NCBI RefSeq assembly: GCF_014884385.1
Contig: NZ_WKFH01000003.1
Location: forward strand, 1,763,501 to 1,827,500
DNA: 64,000 nt
DNA from: Phycobacter azelaicus
Lineage (GTDB): Bacteria; Pseudomonadota; Alphaproteobacteria; Rhodobacterales; Rhodobacteraceae
Direction: 5' to 3'
Below the pieces are notes generated by a model. The model had not been told where the DNA came from, did not search any database, and saw nothing but the letters and a program-made list of their open reading frames with translations. Numbering within the stretch: the stretch's first letter is position 1; every line of letters starts with the position of its first letter. The position numbers and the translations under genes were made by a program. Of this stretch, positions 54,025 through 63,500 are shown one piece after another.

Positions 54025-55410
54025 ATGCTGAATACGCTGTCGGGCAGATTCCTGGTTCTGACCACGGTCTTTGTGATGCTGGCCGAAGTGCTGATCTTTG
54101 TGCCCTCGGTCTCAAGGTTCCGGCTCGACTACCTGTCCGACCGACTGGAGCGGGCGCAGATCGCATCGCTTGCATTGCTGGCTGACGATATGCTGGACAG
54201 TGAGCTGGAAGCAGAGCTTCTGGAGAATGCCGGCGTGTTCAACGTGGTCCTGCGCCGGGATGAGATGCGGCAGCTGGTTCTGTCCTCTCCGATCCCACAG
54301 CCTATTGAAGGCACGTTCGATCTGCGGATGACCGGGCCCTTTACCCTGATTGGTGATGCGATGAAACGGATGGTGACGCCTGGCAACCGGATCATCCGGG
54401 TCATTGGCGCACCGGTACGGGATGCGGGGCTACTGATCGAGATCACCATGGAAACGGCCCCCTTGCGCGCGGCCATGATCGATTATGGCGTGCGTATCCT
54501 CGTGCTCTCGGCGGTGATCTCGGTCTTTACCGCGCTCTTGCTGTTCATGGCCGTGCGCGTGTTTCTGGTGCGTCCGATCAAGGGTGTGGTGGGTTATATG
54601 CAGCGCTATGCGGCAGCGCCCGAGGATGCGCGCGGCATCATTCAGCCCAACGCCGGCGTGACGGAGCTGCGCGAAGCCGAAGAGGCGCTTATGAAGCTGC
54701 AGACCGAACTGACCCAGGCGCTGAAACAGAAAGAGCGGCTGGCCCAGTTGGGCGGAGCCGTCGCCAAGGTCAGCCATGATCTGCGCAATATCCTGACCTC
54801 CGCGCAGCTCTTCACCGCCCGGATCGAAACCAGTGAGGACCCACTTGTGCGCAGGCTGGCGCCCAAGCTGGTGAATTCGATCACTCGCGCCGTGTCCTTG
54901 TGCGAAGGGACCCTGGCTTTCGGCCGCGCAGAAGAACCCGCGCCCACGTTCACTCAAGTCCCCCTGCGCGAGATTGCCGGCGATGTGGCCGAAAGCGAAT
55001 CTCTGGCGGCAACGGGAACCGAGATCGACATCCATGCCGATGTGCCGCCCGATCTGGTTGTGCGGGCAGATCAGGAGCAGTTGTTCCGTATCGTGATGAA
55101 CCTTGTGCGCAATGCCCGGCAGGCCATTGCGGCGACCGGGAAGCCGGGCCGGATCACCATCTCTGCACAGGATGAGGTGGAAACCTGGTTGATCCGCATC
55201 GAAGACACCGGACCGGGTTTGCCCCAAAAGGCGCAGGAAAAGCTCTTCACACCGTTCCAAGGTGGTGCCCGCAAGGGCGGCAGCGGTTTGGGTTTGGCCA
55301 TTGCCCAGGAATTGGCACGCGGTCACGGTGGCGGGGTCTACTTGCGCCACACGGGGCCAGACGGGACGGTTTTCGAGATTTGCCTGCCAAAGGGAGACGG
55401 TGCGTTTTAG
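54025..55410 (+). CDS. Orphan sensor histidine kinase
   Basis: This 461-residue membrane kinase has helices at about 8-28 and 158-182 enclosing a periplasmic sensor domain, a HAMP-like segment after VRPIKGVVGYM, a HisKA domain with H251 in AKVSHDLRN, and a HATPase domain with NLVRNARQA (N box), EDTGPGLP (G1) and GGSGLGLAI (G2). The HisKA motif KVSHDLRNIL and the following sequence are of the NtrB-like 'HDLRN' type. No response regulator is adjacent, so the partner is unknown. It starts 15 bp after the flavoprotein gene, which suggests co-transcription. Confidence 0.9.
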   Translation: MLNTLSGRFLVLTTVFVMLAEVLIFVPSVSRFRLDYLSDRLERAQIASLALLADDMLDSELEAELLENAGVFNVVLRRDEMRQLVLSSPIPQPIEGTFDLRMTGPFTLIGDAMKRMVTPGNRIIRVIGAPVRDAGLLIEITMETAPLRAAMIDYGVRILVLSAVISVFTALLLFMAVRVFLVRPIKGVVGYMQRYAAAPEDARGIIQPNAGVTELREAEEALMKLQTELTQALKQKERLAQLGGAVAKVSHDLRNILTSAQLFTARIETSEDPLVRRLAPKLVNSITRAVSLCEGTLAFGRAEEPAPTFTQVPLREIAGDVAESESLAATGTEIDIHADVPPDLVVRADQEQLFRIVMNLVRNARQAIAATGKPGRITISAQDEVETWLIRIEDTGPGLPQKAQEKLFTPFQGGARKGGSGLGLAIAQELARGHGGGVYLRHTGPDGTVFEICLPKGDGAF

Positions 55411-55500
55411 TCGGGGCAAGGGCGCGGTGTCCTCCACTCCAACTAAATTCTTTTTTGGGGTTGCGCCGGTCATCTGCTAGGATTAAACCCCGCCTCCAGT

Positions 55501-55577
55501 GGACCGATAGCTCAGCTGGATAGAGTACTTGACTACGAATCAAGGGGTCGGGGGTTCGAATCCTCCTCGGTCCGCCA
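55501..55577 (+). tRNA. tRNA-Arg (anticodon ACG), copy 1
   Basis: The acceptor GGACCGA pairs with TCGGTCC, the anticodon stem CTTGA/TCAAG frames loop CTACGAA with anticodon ACG, the T-arm contains GGTTCGAATCC and CCA is encoded. A34 is expected to become inosine and read CGN codons. An identical gene follows 167 bp downstream. Confidence 0.97.
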
Positions 55578-55581
55578 CTAC

Positions 55582-55607
55582 CCAAACAGCCGTTTGCGGC
55601 TGTTTGG
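55582..55607 (+). terminator. Perfect hairpin between the two tRNA-Arg genes
   Basis: CCAAACAGCC (55582-55591) pairs with GGCTGTTTGG (55598-55607) around a 6-nt loop, 4 bp behind the first tRNA. Without a T-run outside the stem it may be a processing signal or weak terminator. Confidence 0.6.
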
Positions 55608-55667
55608 AACAGGCCAAATGGAGGGCGGTTTGTCCTTCCTTGCCGGGAGCCTTGATCCCGCAGCAGT

Positions 55668-55744
55668 GGACCGATAGCTCAGCTGGATAGAGTACTTGAC
55701 TACGAATCAAGGGGTCGGGGGTTCGAATCCTCCTCGGTCCGCCA
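55668..55744 (+). tRNA. tRNA-Arg (anticodon ACG), copy 2
   Basis: All 77 bases are identical to the copy at 55501-55577, including CCA, and the few flanking bases (CAGT before, CT after) agree too. The spacing of 167 bp and the identity point to a tandem duplication. Confidence 0.97.
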
Positions 55745-56116
55745 CTGCTCTCCGTTTCAGGCCATGGCTAGGCCGGACGTTCGCAAAATCTTCCCTCTGT
55801 ATTCAGCGTGCTTCGACCTGCGGCTAGCGCATCTGCGGCAGCTAGGGCCGGTGGTCATGCCCCGCATCGGCATGCGATGATTCTGGCCCTTTGCCCCGCT
55901 GGAATTGCGAATCGATGTGCCGCTCATCGCAGGACCCCCAATACATAGACGCGCACGAACGAGCCATTCTCGTGGCCCATCTCGGGTGAGAAGCAATTAT
56001 GTTATTGAACAGACGTGGATTTCGCAGGAAGGGGATTTTTCCAAAACGTTAAAGTTTGGATAGCCATTTGTCGGTAGGATCGTGCTTCAAGAGTGAACTC
56101 ATCGCGGAGCCTTCGA
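55745..56116. other. 372-bp gene-poor region between tRNA-Arg and the chemoreceptor
   Basis: No coding sequence, integrase fragment or repeat of the tRNA 3' end was recognised here. A minus-strand open frame at 55757-55996 has no recognisable family and looks accidental. The region upstream of 56117 must contain the chemoreceptor promoter. Confidence 0.5.
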
Positions 56117-57553
56117 GTGTTTTTTAAAGGTAAGACGCGGGCGGCGCCCGAAAGAGCTGACATGGATCGTGTCATCGCGGACATGATCGAGCGGACGCAG
56201 GCCACGATTCAGTTCGAAGCTGACGGGACCATCATCACGGCGAATGAGAACTTCCTGTCGCTGATGGGCTACCAGCTTAATGAAATCGTTGGAAAGAACC
56301 ACTCCATGTTCGTCGATCCAAAGTTCGCCAGCAGCGGTGACTATGCGCAGTTCTGGACGGCGCTGCGCGCAGGCCGGACCTTGTCGGATCAGTACCCTCG
56401 CCTTACGAAAAACGGTTCTGTTGTCTGGATTCAGGCGACCTATGCAGCGGTGCCCGGTCCCGATGGCAAAACGGAAAAAGTGATCAAGGTTGCAACGGAT
56501 GTCACTGAACGGCGGCGCGCCCTTCAAGAAGTTGCCGCAGGTTTACAGGCTCTCAGCGAAGGTGACCTGCGCCAGCGAGTGGTGATCCGCAACGCCGAAG
56601 ATATCGGTGTGATCGCCAAGGCTTACAACCGCTCGATGGAACAGCTCGAAAAGGCCGTGAATACCGTCAAAAATGTCTCCTTTGCCGTCACGCAGACCGC
56701 ATCGGAAATCAGTCAGTCTTCTACCGATCTGTCACATCGCACCGAAAGCCAGGCCGCCACGCTGGAGCAGACTGCCGCCGCGCTGGAGCAGTTGACTTCG
56801 ACCGTGCGTGCCGCAGCGGCCGGCGCACACAAGGTTGAAGAGATCGTTGGAAACACCCAGTCTGTCGCCGTGCAGAGCGAGCGCGTGGTCTCCGATGCCA
56901 TCAGCGCCATGTCCGCGATCGAATCCTCCTCCGAGAAGATCGCGAAGATCATCACCGTGATTGATGACATCGCTTTTCAGACCAATCTCCTTGCGCTGAA
57001 CGCCGGTGTCGAGGCCGCCCGGGCCGGGGATGCCGGGCGCGGCTTTGCGGTTGTGGCTGCCGAAGTCCGCGCCTTGGCGCAGCGATCCGCAATCGCAGCG
57101 GGTGAGATCAAAGACCTGATCGATGAAAGTAAGGAGAACGTTGGAACGGGTGTGGACCTGGTCGGGCGCAGCGGTGAGGAGTTGAAGCGTATCGTCGATG
57201 CGGTTGGCACCATTTCCGGCCATATTTCTGAGATTGCCGTCGGCGCATCCGAACAGTCGACCACACTTGTGGAGATAAGCGCAGGCGTTTCACAGCTTGA
57301 TCAGGTGACGCAACAGAATGCGGCCATGGTTGAGCAAACAACAGCATCGACTCAGATCTTGTCCAATGACGCATCGCAGCTGTCTCAGGAGGTGCAGGCC
57401 TTCAAGACCCGGCCCGATATCGGGGCGGAGACAAAGACCTCGGCCTCATCCAACTCGATTGCGAAAAAAACCGGTCATGCCCCAAGGGCTGCAGCAAGCA
57501 CCGCAGGCAACGCAGCCCTGCAGGCAGAAGCTGTGCGCTGGGAAGACTTCTAA
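56117..57553 (+). CDS. Soluble PAS-domain methyl-accepting chemotaxis protein
   Basis: This 478-residue chemoreceptor has no membrane helix, so it should be cytoplasmic. An N-terminal PAS domain (about 25-140; [20 protein letters not shown], then the PAC-like [12 protein letters not shown]) senses a signal, possibly oxygen or redox through a bound cofactor. A short HAMP-like part (about 145-205) leads to the signalling domain, whose tip contains [20 protein letters not shown]. The C-terminus ends EAVRWEDF, like the xWxxF pentapeptide that tethers CheR/CheB. The start is GTG at 56117 with GGAG 7 nt upstream; another GTG at 56093 extends the frame but has a poorer site. Confidence 0.9.
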   Translation: MFFKGKTRAAPERADMDRVIADMIERTQATIQFEADGTIITANENFLSLMGYQLNEIVGKNHSMFVDPKFASSGDYAQFWTALRAGRTLSDQYPRLTKNGSVVWIQATYAAVPGPDGKTEKVIKVATDVTERRRALQEVAAGLQALSEGDLRQRVVIRNAEDIGVIAKAYNRSMEQLEKAVNTVKNVSFAVTQTASEISQSSTDLSHRTESQAATLEQTAAALEQLTSTVRAAAAGAHKVEEIVGNTQSVAVQSERVVSDAISAMSAIESSSEKIAKIITVIDDIAFQTNLLALNAGVEAARAGDAGRGFAVVAAEVRALAQRSAIAAGEIKDLIDESKENVGTGVDLVGRSGEELKRIVDAVGTISGHISEIAVGASEQSTTLVEISAGVSQLDQVTQQNAAMVEQTTASTQILSNDASQLSQEVQAFKTRPDIGAETKTSASSNSIAKKTGHAPRAAASTAGNAALQAEAVRWEDF

Positions 57554-57567
57554 CGGGCGATCAGGCA

Positions 57568-57589
57568 GGCACCAGGATCGGTGCCCTTT
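57568..57589 (+). terminator. Weak terminator after the chemoreceptor
   Basis: GGCACC (57568-57573) and GGTGCC (57580-57585) form a 6-bp stem with a 6-nt loop followed by CTTT, 15 bp past the stop. The remaining bases to 57779 show no further gene. Confidence 0.5.
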
Positions 57590-57779
57590 GCAGACGCATA
57601 CCTATAAAGTGGCTCGCTACGTCTAAAGTGGCGGCCGCTTTTGTTTTGCGGTCGCGAAAAAAGCCGGTCAAAGAGTCAAGGAACAGAGCCCTTCACCCAC
57701 GCATCTGTGACGGGGCGCAACTGGCGTGTTGACACTCCTGCGCTGCGCCGCAACGCTGTCGCGCAAAACGGGGGCACGG

Positions 57780-58532
57780 ATGAATTCGCAAGCAGTTTCA
57801 GGTTTTCCCACGATCCGGACGGTGGGCCTGACGGGTATGATCGTCACCTTTGCCGATGCTTTGGATGAGGCTTCGAATCGGGCGACACTCTCCTTTCGAC
57901 AGCGCCTGGAAGAGCTGGACTGGGCCGGTGTCCTTGAAACCTCGACCTCTTTGGCCTCCGTTTACATTCGGTTCGACCCGCATGATCTGGACCACGCCCG
58001 CTTGGCTGCGCGTCTGAAGGAACAGGTTGAGGCGCGCGACTGGTACCGCGAACCCCTGCCGCCTGGGCGCCGGTTCTGGCGTGTTCCGACGGTCTATGGC
58101 ACCGATCTCGCACCGCAGCTGCCCGAGGCCGCCGATGCCGCCGGTTTGACCGAGGCGCAGGCCATCGAGTGTCTCGGTTCCTCACGGGTGCGGGTTCTGA
58201 CCATCGGTTTTGCGCCGGGGCAACCCTACCTCGGGCAGCTTGGTCCAGAGTGGGATCTGCCTCGCCAGACCGAACTGACGCCGATGGTCCCCCGCGGCGC
58301 TCTTGTGTTGGCAATTCGGCAATTCGTTCTTTTTTCTTCTTCTACGCCAACCGGTTGGCGGCACGTGGGGCAGACGGGTTTCATGCTGTTCCGGCCGGAG
58401 GCTGAAACGCCGTTCGCGTTGCGGGCAGGGGACGAACTGCAGTTCGAGCCGGTCTCACGGACCGATTTTCTGAAGCTGCGAGAAGATGACGCCATCATGG
58501 GAGGCGCCACGTGCGAGGAGATTTCGGCATGA
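57780..58532 (+). CDS. pxpB: 5-oxoprolinase subunit PxpB
   Basis: This 250-residue protein is the KipI-like subunit of the ATP-dependent 5-oxoprolinase PxpABC, which opens 5-oxoproline (pyroglutamate) to glutamate. Family features include STSLASVYIRFDP, the VLTIGFAPGQPYLGQL segment and PRGALVLAIRQFVLFSS with TPTGWRHVGQTGF. The start MNSQAVSGF has GGGGG close upstream; a GTG 18 codons earlier was not chosen. It overlaps pxpC by 4 bp. Confidence 0.93.
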   Translation: MNSQAVSGFPTIRTVGLTGMIVTFADALDEASNRATLSFRQRLEELDWAGVLETSTSLASVYIRFDPHDLDHARLAARLKEQVEARDWYREPLPPGRRFWRVPTVYGTDLAPQLPEAADAAGLTEAQAIECLGSSRVRVLTIGFAPGQPYLGQLGPEWDLPRQTELTPMVPRGALVLAIRQFVLFSSSTPTGWRHVGQTGFMLFRPEAETPFALRAGDELQFEPVSRTDFLKLREDDAIMGGATCEEISA

Positions 58533-59560
58533 GCGGCGTCAAGGTTCTCAAGATTGGACCCGCAGCCAGTGTTCAGGACCTTGGCCGACCCGGCCTGTTG
58601 GATCAGGGGGTGCCGCGCGGCGGGGCCGCAGATCCGCTGGCTCTGGCGGAGGGCGCAGCTCTGTTGCAGCAAGACCCGGGGTTTGCTGCGCTGGAGATGG
58701 CCGGAATGGGGGGCTCCTTTGAAGCAACCGGTGCCTTGCGCATAGCGTTGACCGGGGCGCCCATGTCGGCCACCCTGGATGGGGCTGCGCTGATCTGGAA
58801 TGCGAGTTACCGGATTGAGGCTGGACAAAGGCTGGAAATCGGTCCGGCCCGGCGAGGTGTCTACGGATACCTCCATCTTGGCGGCGGTATTGATGTCCCT
58901 TCTGTTCTTGGCGCTCGGGCGACCCATTTGGCGGCTGGCTTGGGCAAAGCGACTGCTGCTGGAGAGGTTCTTGTCGGAGGACAGGATAGCGGGGCCGAAA
59001 CCGGTTTGACGCTTCCGGTGCAAGACAGATTTCAGGGCGGCGACGTGAGGATCGTGGAAAGCTTCCAAAGCGAGCTGTTCTCGCCCGACGTGCGTGTCAG
59101 GTTCGCAGAGACAGCGTTTCGGCGCGGAACGCGTGCCAACCGGATGGGGGTTGAGATGCTCTCAGACAGTGAGGGGTTTGCCGCTGACGGTCAGCTTAAT
59201 ATCCTGTCTGAGATCATCGTACCCGGGGATGTCCAGATGACGGGGGACGGAAGACCCTTCGTGTTGCTTCGTGAGGCGCAGACCACTGGCGGCTACCCGA
59301 GAATCGGCACAGTCTTGCCTTGCGATCTGCCGAAGGTCGCGCAGGCACAGGCGGGTGCGCCTTTCCGGTTCCGCTGGGTGTCGCTGGAGGACGGGCTGCG
59401 CCTGCAGGCCAAACATGAAAAGGATCTGCGCGCTTTGCCAGGCGCCTGTCGGCCTTTGCTGCGCGATCCCGGGGCGATACAGGACCTACTGTCCTACCAA
59501 CTGATCAGCGGTGCGGTCTCTGCAACGGCCGACCCCTTTGGCACTGGAGAAGTGAAATGA
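58529..59560 (+). CDS. pxpC: 5-oxoprolinase subunit PxpC
   Basis: This 343-residue KipA-like subunit forms the 5-oxoprolinase complex with PxpB and PxpA. SVQDLGRPGLLDQGVPRGGA near the N-terminus, RGVYGYLHLGGGID, and the later GDVQMTGDGRPFVLLREAQT plus TGGYPRIGTVLPCDL are characteristic. The ATG overlaps the pxpB stop (ATGA) and the stop overlaps pxpA (ATGA), so all three subunits are made in step. Confidence 0.93.
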   Translation: MSGVKVLKIGPAASVQDLGRPGLLDQGVPRGGAADPLALAEGAALLQQDPGFAALEMAGMGGSFEATGALRIALTGAPMSATLDGAALIWNASYRIEAGQRLEIGPARRGVYGYLHLGGGIDVPSVLGARATHLAAGLGKATAAGEVLVGGQDSGAETGLTLPVQDRFQGGDVRIVESFQSELFSPDVRVRFAETAFRRGTRANRMGVEMLSDSEGFAADGQLNILSEIIVPGDVQMTGDGRPFVLLREAQTTGGYPRIGTVLPCDLPKVAQAQAGAPFRFRWVSLEDGLRLQAKHEKDLRALPGACRPLLRDPGAIQDLLSYQLISGAVSATADPFGTGEVK

Positions 59561-60330
59561 GCAAAACCGTCGACCTGAATGCCGATATGGGAGAAAGCTT
59601 TGGGCCTTGGAACATGGGCGATGACGGCGCATTGCTGGATGTTGTCTCTTCGGCCAATATCGCATGCGGCTTTCACGCCGGCGACCCGGATGTCATGGCG
59701 CAGACCATGGCACGGGCGCGTGACAATGGGGTGGGGATCGGTGCACATCCGGGCTTTCCCGATTTGCAGGGCTTTGGCCGCCGCCGGATGCATATTTCGC
59801 ATGACTCGCTGGCAAACATGGTTCGCTACCAGCTGGGCGCGGCGCGCGGCATGGCGGCCGCGCTGGGCGCTGAGGTCCGGCACCTGAAATTGCACGGCGC
59901 TCTGTCGAATATGGCCTGCACCGATTACGATATGGCCCGCGCCTGCTATCAGGCGGCGCTCGACGTGGATCCCGACATCATCGTGATGGTTCTGGCCGCC
60001 ACGGCGATGGAGGAGGTGGTGCGGGATCTTGGCTGCAACTGGTGCGGCGAGATTTTTGCAGACCGCGCCTACAATGACGATGGCACCCTTGTGGACCGCA
60101 GTCAGCCCGGCGCGGTGATCCATGATCCGGACCTTGCGGGGCCGCGCATCGTCGAGATGGTCAAGGCGGGCGCGATCATCACTGAAAGCGGCAAGCGCAT
60201 ACCCACCTCGATTGATACGATTTGCCTGCATGGAGACACGCCAACTGCCGTTGAGCTGGCCCGCAGCGTGCGTCAGAGCCTGACCGAAAACGGGATAGAC
60301 GTGTGCCGGTTCGAGGGGCGGCGGGGCTAA
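59557..60330 (+). CDS. pxpA: 5-oxoprolinase subunit PxpA (LamB/YcsF family)
   Basis: This 257-residue LamB/YcsF-family protein is the third subunit of 5-oxoprolinase. DLNADMGESFGPWNMGDDGA, NIACGFHAGDPDVM, GAHPGFPDLQGFGRR and HLKLHGALSNMA are diagnostic. It is the last gene of pxpBCA, and a hairpin lies 30 bp behind the stop. No regulator or transporter for pyroglutamate is adjacent. Confidence 0.95.
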   Translation: MSKTVDLNADMGESFGPWNMGDDGALLDVVSSANIACGFHAGDPDVMAQTMARARDNGVGIGAHPGFPDLQGFGRRRMHISHDSLANMVRYQLGAARGMAAALGAEVRHLKLHGALSNMACTDYDMARACYQAALDVDPDIIVMVLAATAMEEVVRDLGCNWCGEIFADRAYNDDGTLVDRSQPGAVIHDPDLAGPRIVEMVKAGAIITESGKRIPTSIDTICLHGDTPTAVELARSVRQSLTENGIDVCRFEGRRG

Positions 60331-60360
60331 GAAGCAGGCCCCGTCAGCCTGGATGACGGC

Positions 60361-60390
60361 GGCAGCAGGAATGAACTTTCTGCTGCCTTC
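60361..60390 (+). terminator. Terminator of pxpBCA
   Basis: GGCAGCAG (60361-60368) and CTGCTGCC (60380-60387) form a perfect 8-bp stem with an 11-nt loop followed by TTC. The short T-tail makes it a moderate terminator. Confidence 0.65.
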
Positions 60391-60396
60391 ATATTG

Positions 60397-60413
60397 TATG
60401 TATAAAAAACATA
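60397..60413. promoter_or_regulatory. AT-rich symmetric site upstream of the dehalogenase gene
   Basis: TATGT (60397-60401) and ACATA (60409-60413) are inverted around an A-rich centre in an AT-rich stretch unlike its GC-rich surroundings. It lies about 100 bp before the dehalogenase start and could be part of the promoter or a regulator site. Confidence 0.35.
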
Positions 60414-60515
60414 TAGTTAAGGTGTTTTTGGTTGAGATTGGATGTTGGCTCCTATGCGCGGTTGGACGAGTCGGCTATAGCAGGGGTGCGATAAACACAG
60501 CGGGGCCAGATTGAG

Positions 60516-63500
60516 ATGACAATCCGTTTCTTTTCCACGCGCGACAGGGCTGTCCACCTTGGCCCTTTCCCGCTTGAACGACTGCGGCGTGTTGTGTCTG
60601 GAAAGCGGCCCGACCTTGATCTGGTCCCGCCGTTTCAGCCGCTCGCTTTCTCACGCCCAGAGCTTCCGTCTTCGATCGTCAACGCGATGGGCGACTATCA
60701 GGCGATGATGGATGCGATCCGTGATGGTCTGGTCAACAAATCACGCGGCGAATGCCCCGAAGACCCAAAGGAACGCGCGGACCATCTCAAAGCATTTGGG
60801 TATTTTACTGATGCTTCGATGGTGGGGATCGGTCCAGTCCCGAATGAGGCAAGGCTGGAGCAGCCCTATCGAAACCCGGGGATCGACCGGCTTGCCCATA
60901 AGCTGAAGACACAGCAGACCAAGACGCTCGCCTCCGGGATCGACATGATCATGGCGGACCTGCGCGACGCGATGGAAGCGCCTCCCAGCGGTATTGGGGA
61001 GCATTCCCGGGCGATCGTGTTCCTATATGAAATGCCGCGCGATCCACATCCGGGGGAGGCTGGCTGTGACTGGCTTCAGGATGCTGAACACCACCGGGCC
61101 TGTCTGCGCGCCAGTGAAAGCGCCGTGGTGCTGGCCAACTACATCCGGCTCTTGGGTTGGGATGCCAAGGCGCATACGGGCACGTCTTCGGATGTGGATC
61201 TCAACAAGCTTGCGGTGGCCGCAGGGCTGGCCACGGTTGAAGGTGGCATCTTGTGTGCCCCCTATCTCGGAGAGCGCTTTGGTCTGGCGGCGGTGACGAC
61301 AGATTTTGATCTTGCGATGGATCGACCGCTTGTTGCACTGGGCAGCCAGCCTAGCGCCGCCACCAAGGGGATGAAATGGTGGCTTGGTATTGGGTCCGAG
61401 CGCTCGGCTCTGAACGGTGATCCCTTTGCAAAACGCAGCTTCAAGGATGGGCCGCACCCTTTCGAGACGCTCAAGCGCGTCGACACGCCGACCACCTATA
61501 TTGACGAGGCGCGTGTCGCGCGGGTGCCCAAGCGTACGGACATGTTCGCTCGCAGCCAGTTTGGCGACATGGGCAAAGGCAATCAGAAAGCCTCCACCGG
61601 CGGATTTTACGTTCGCAAGGCGGCGCCCTCCATGGCGCAGCGGCGCATGCTCGGAGCCTTTGTGCTCCTACAGGATGGGGAGCCTGCTGAAGGAGAGCGT
61701 CCGACAGATGCCGCCCGCAATGCCGACAACGTAAAGGCGGCCAGCTACTGGCTGGGGATCGATGCGGTTGGGATCAGCCGTTGCCCGGACTGGACCTGGT
61801 ATAGCCATGATGCCACCGGCGCGCCGATTGTTCCGGATCAGCCCCACGCGATCAGCATGATCGTCGATCAGGGATTTGACACCACCGAGGGCACTTCGGG
61901 CGATGACTGGATCGCGGTGGCCCAGTCGATGCGTGCCTATCTCAGGTTTTCGCTACTGGGCGGCGTCATCGCGCGCCAGATCCGCAACCTCGGCTACAAG
62001 GCCAAGGCCCATACGGTGATGGACGGCGAAGTCTTGCAACCGCCCTTGCTGCTGCTGTCCGGCCTTGGCGAGGTCAGCCGCATAGGCGAGGTGATTCTCA
62101 ATCCCTTCCTTGGTCCGCGTCTCAAATCCGGTGTGGTGACCACGGATATGCCGTTAGCCCATGACAAGCCGATCGATTTCGGCCTGCAGAGCTTTTGCGA
62201 GGCTTGCAACAAATGCGCGCGCGAATGCCCATCCGGGGCGATCACCGCTGGCCCAAAGTTGATGTTCAACGGCTATGAGATTTGGAAAAGCGACAGCCAG
62301 AAATGTACCACCTACCGGATCTCCACGCCGGGGGGAGCGATGTGCGGGCGCTGCATGAAGACCTGCCCATGGAACCTGGAAGGGATCTTTGCCGAGCGCC
62401 CCTTCCGCTGGGCGGCGATGAACATCCCGAAGGCGGCGCCTGTGCTAGCCAAGATGGACGATGCGCTGGGCAACGGCGAGATGAACCCGGCCAAGAAATG
62501 GTGGTGGGATCTGGAATTGGAAGACGATGGCGGCTACCGGCCCACGCGCAACCCGGTCAATGCGCGTGCCCTGCAAAAGGATCTGGATCTGCGCTACGAG
62601 GATCAGACCCTGGCAGTCTATCCGGCCAACCTTGCCCCGCATCCCTGGCCTTATCCTTTTCCTATGGACCGGGAGGCCGGGATCGAAGCCTATCAGGCGA
62701 TGATTACCGCTGAAGAATATCAGGCCCGCCGGGCCCGCGGTGAGACCGGCCCATGGGATCACACATACTCGAATGATACCGATAGCCCCGTGCTTCAGGT
62801 GGTGGTGTCAAAGGCCGAGCAGATGAGCCCGAATGTGACAAAGTATGAGTTTACCGCAGTGGATGGCAGTGATCTGCCCGAATGGACTGCCGGTGCCCAT
62901 CTGGATATCGTGGTCGCGCCTGAATTCCTGCGCCAGTACTCCATGTCCGGGGATCCGGCGGACCGCTCCCGGTATCAGATCGGCGTCTTGCGCGAAGACG
63001 AAGGGCGGGGCGGTTCAAAGCTTTTGCACCGTATCTTTACCGAAGGTCGCCGGGTCTTCATCTCCCGACCCATCAATCACTTCCCTCTCGATGAGAGCGC
63101 CGAGAAAAGCTTTCTCATGGGCGGAGGTATTGGCATCACGCCGATGATCGCCATGGCTCATCGTCTGCATGCGCTCGGAAAACCCTTCGAGTTGCACTAC
63201 TCTGTCACGGACCGGGCGGATGCGGGCTATCTTAAGGACCTCGAGACCGCGCCTTGGGCTGACCAACTCCATCTCCATGTGTCCACAGAGGGAACGCGCG
63301 CCGATCTGGACAAGGTGCTGTCGGGGTACCGCAGTGGCTGGCATGTCTACACCTGCGGCCCGGATCGCTATATGACAGCGGTTGTGGAGGCGGCGGAGCG
63401 GCAGGGCTTCCCCGAAGACGCGCGGCATCTGGAGTATTTCTCGGCGCCCGAGGTGCCCCAGTATGAAAACCACCCGTTTGTGCTGAAGCTGCGCCGGAGT

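Noticed and set aside
55757..55996. Minus-strand 79-residue frame beside tRNA-Arg as a transposase remnant
   Set aside because: No transposase motif or terminal repeats could be identified.
55501..56116. Genomic island boundary at the tRNA-Arg pair
   Set aside because: No integrase, no repeated tRNA 3' end and no change in gene type apart from a short gene-poor stretch.
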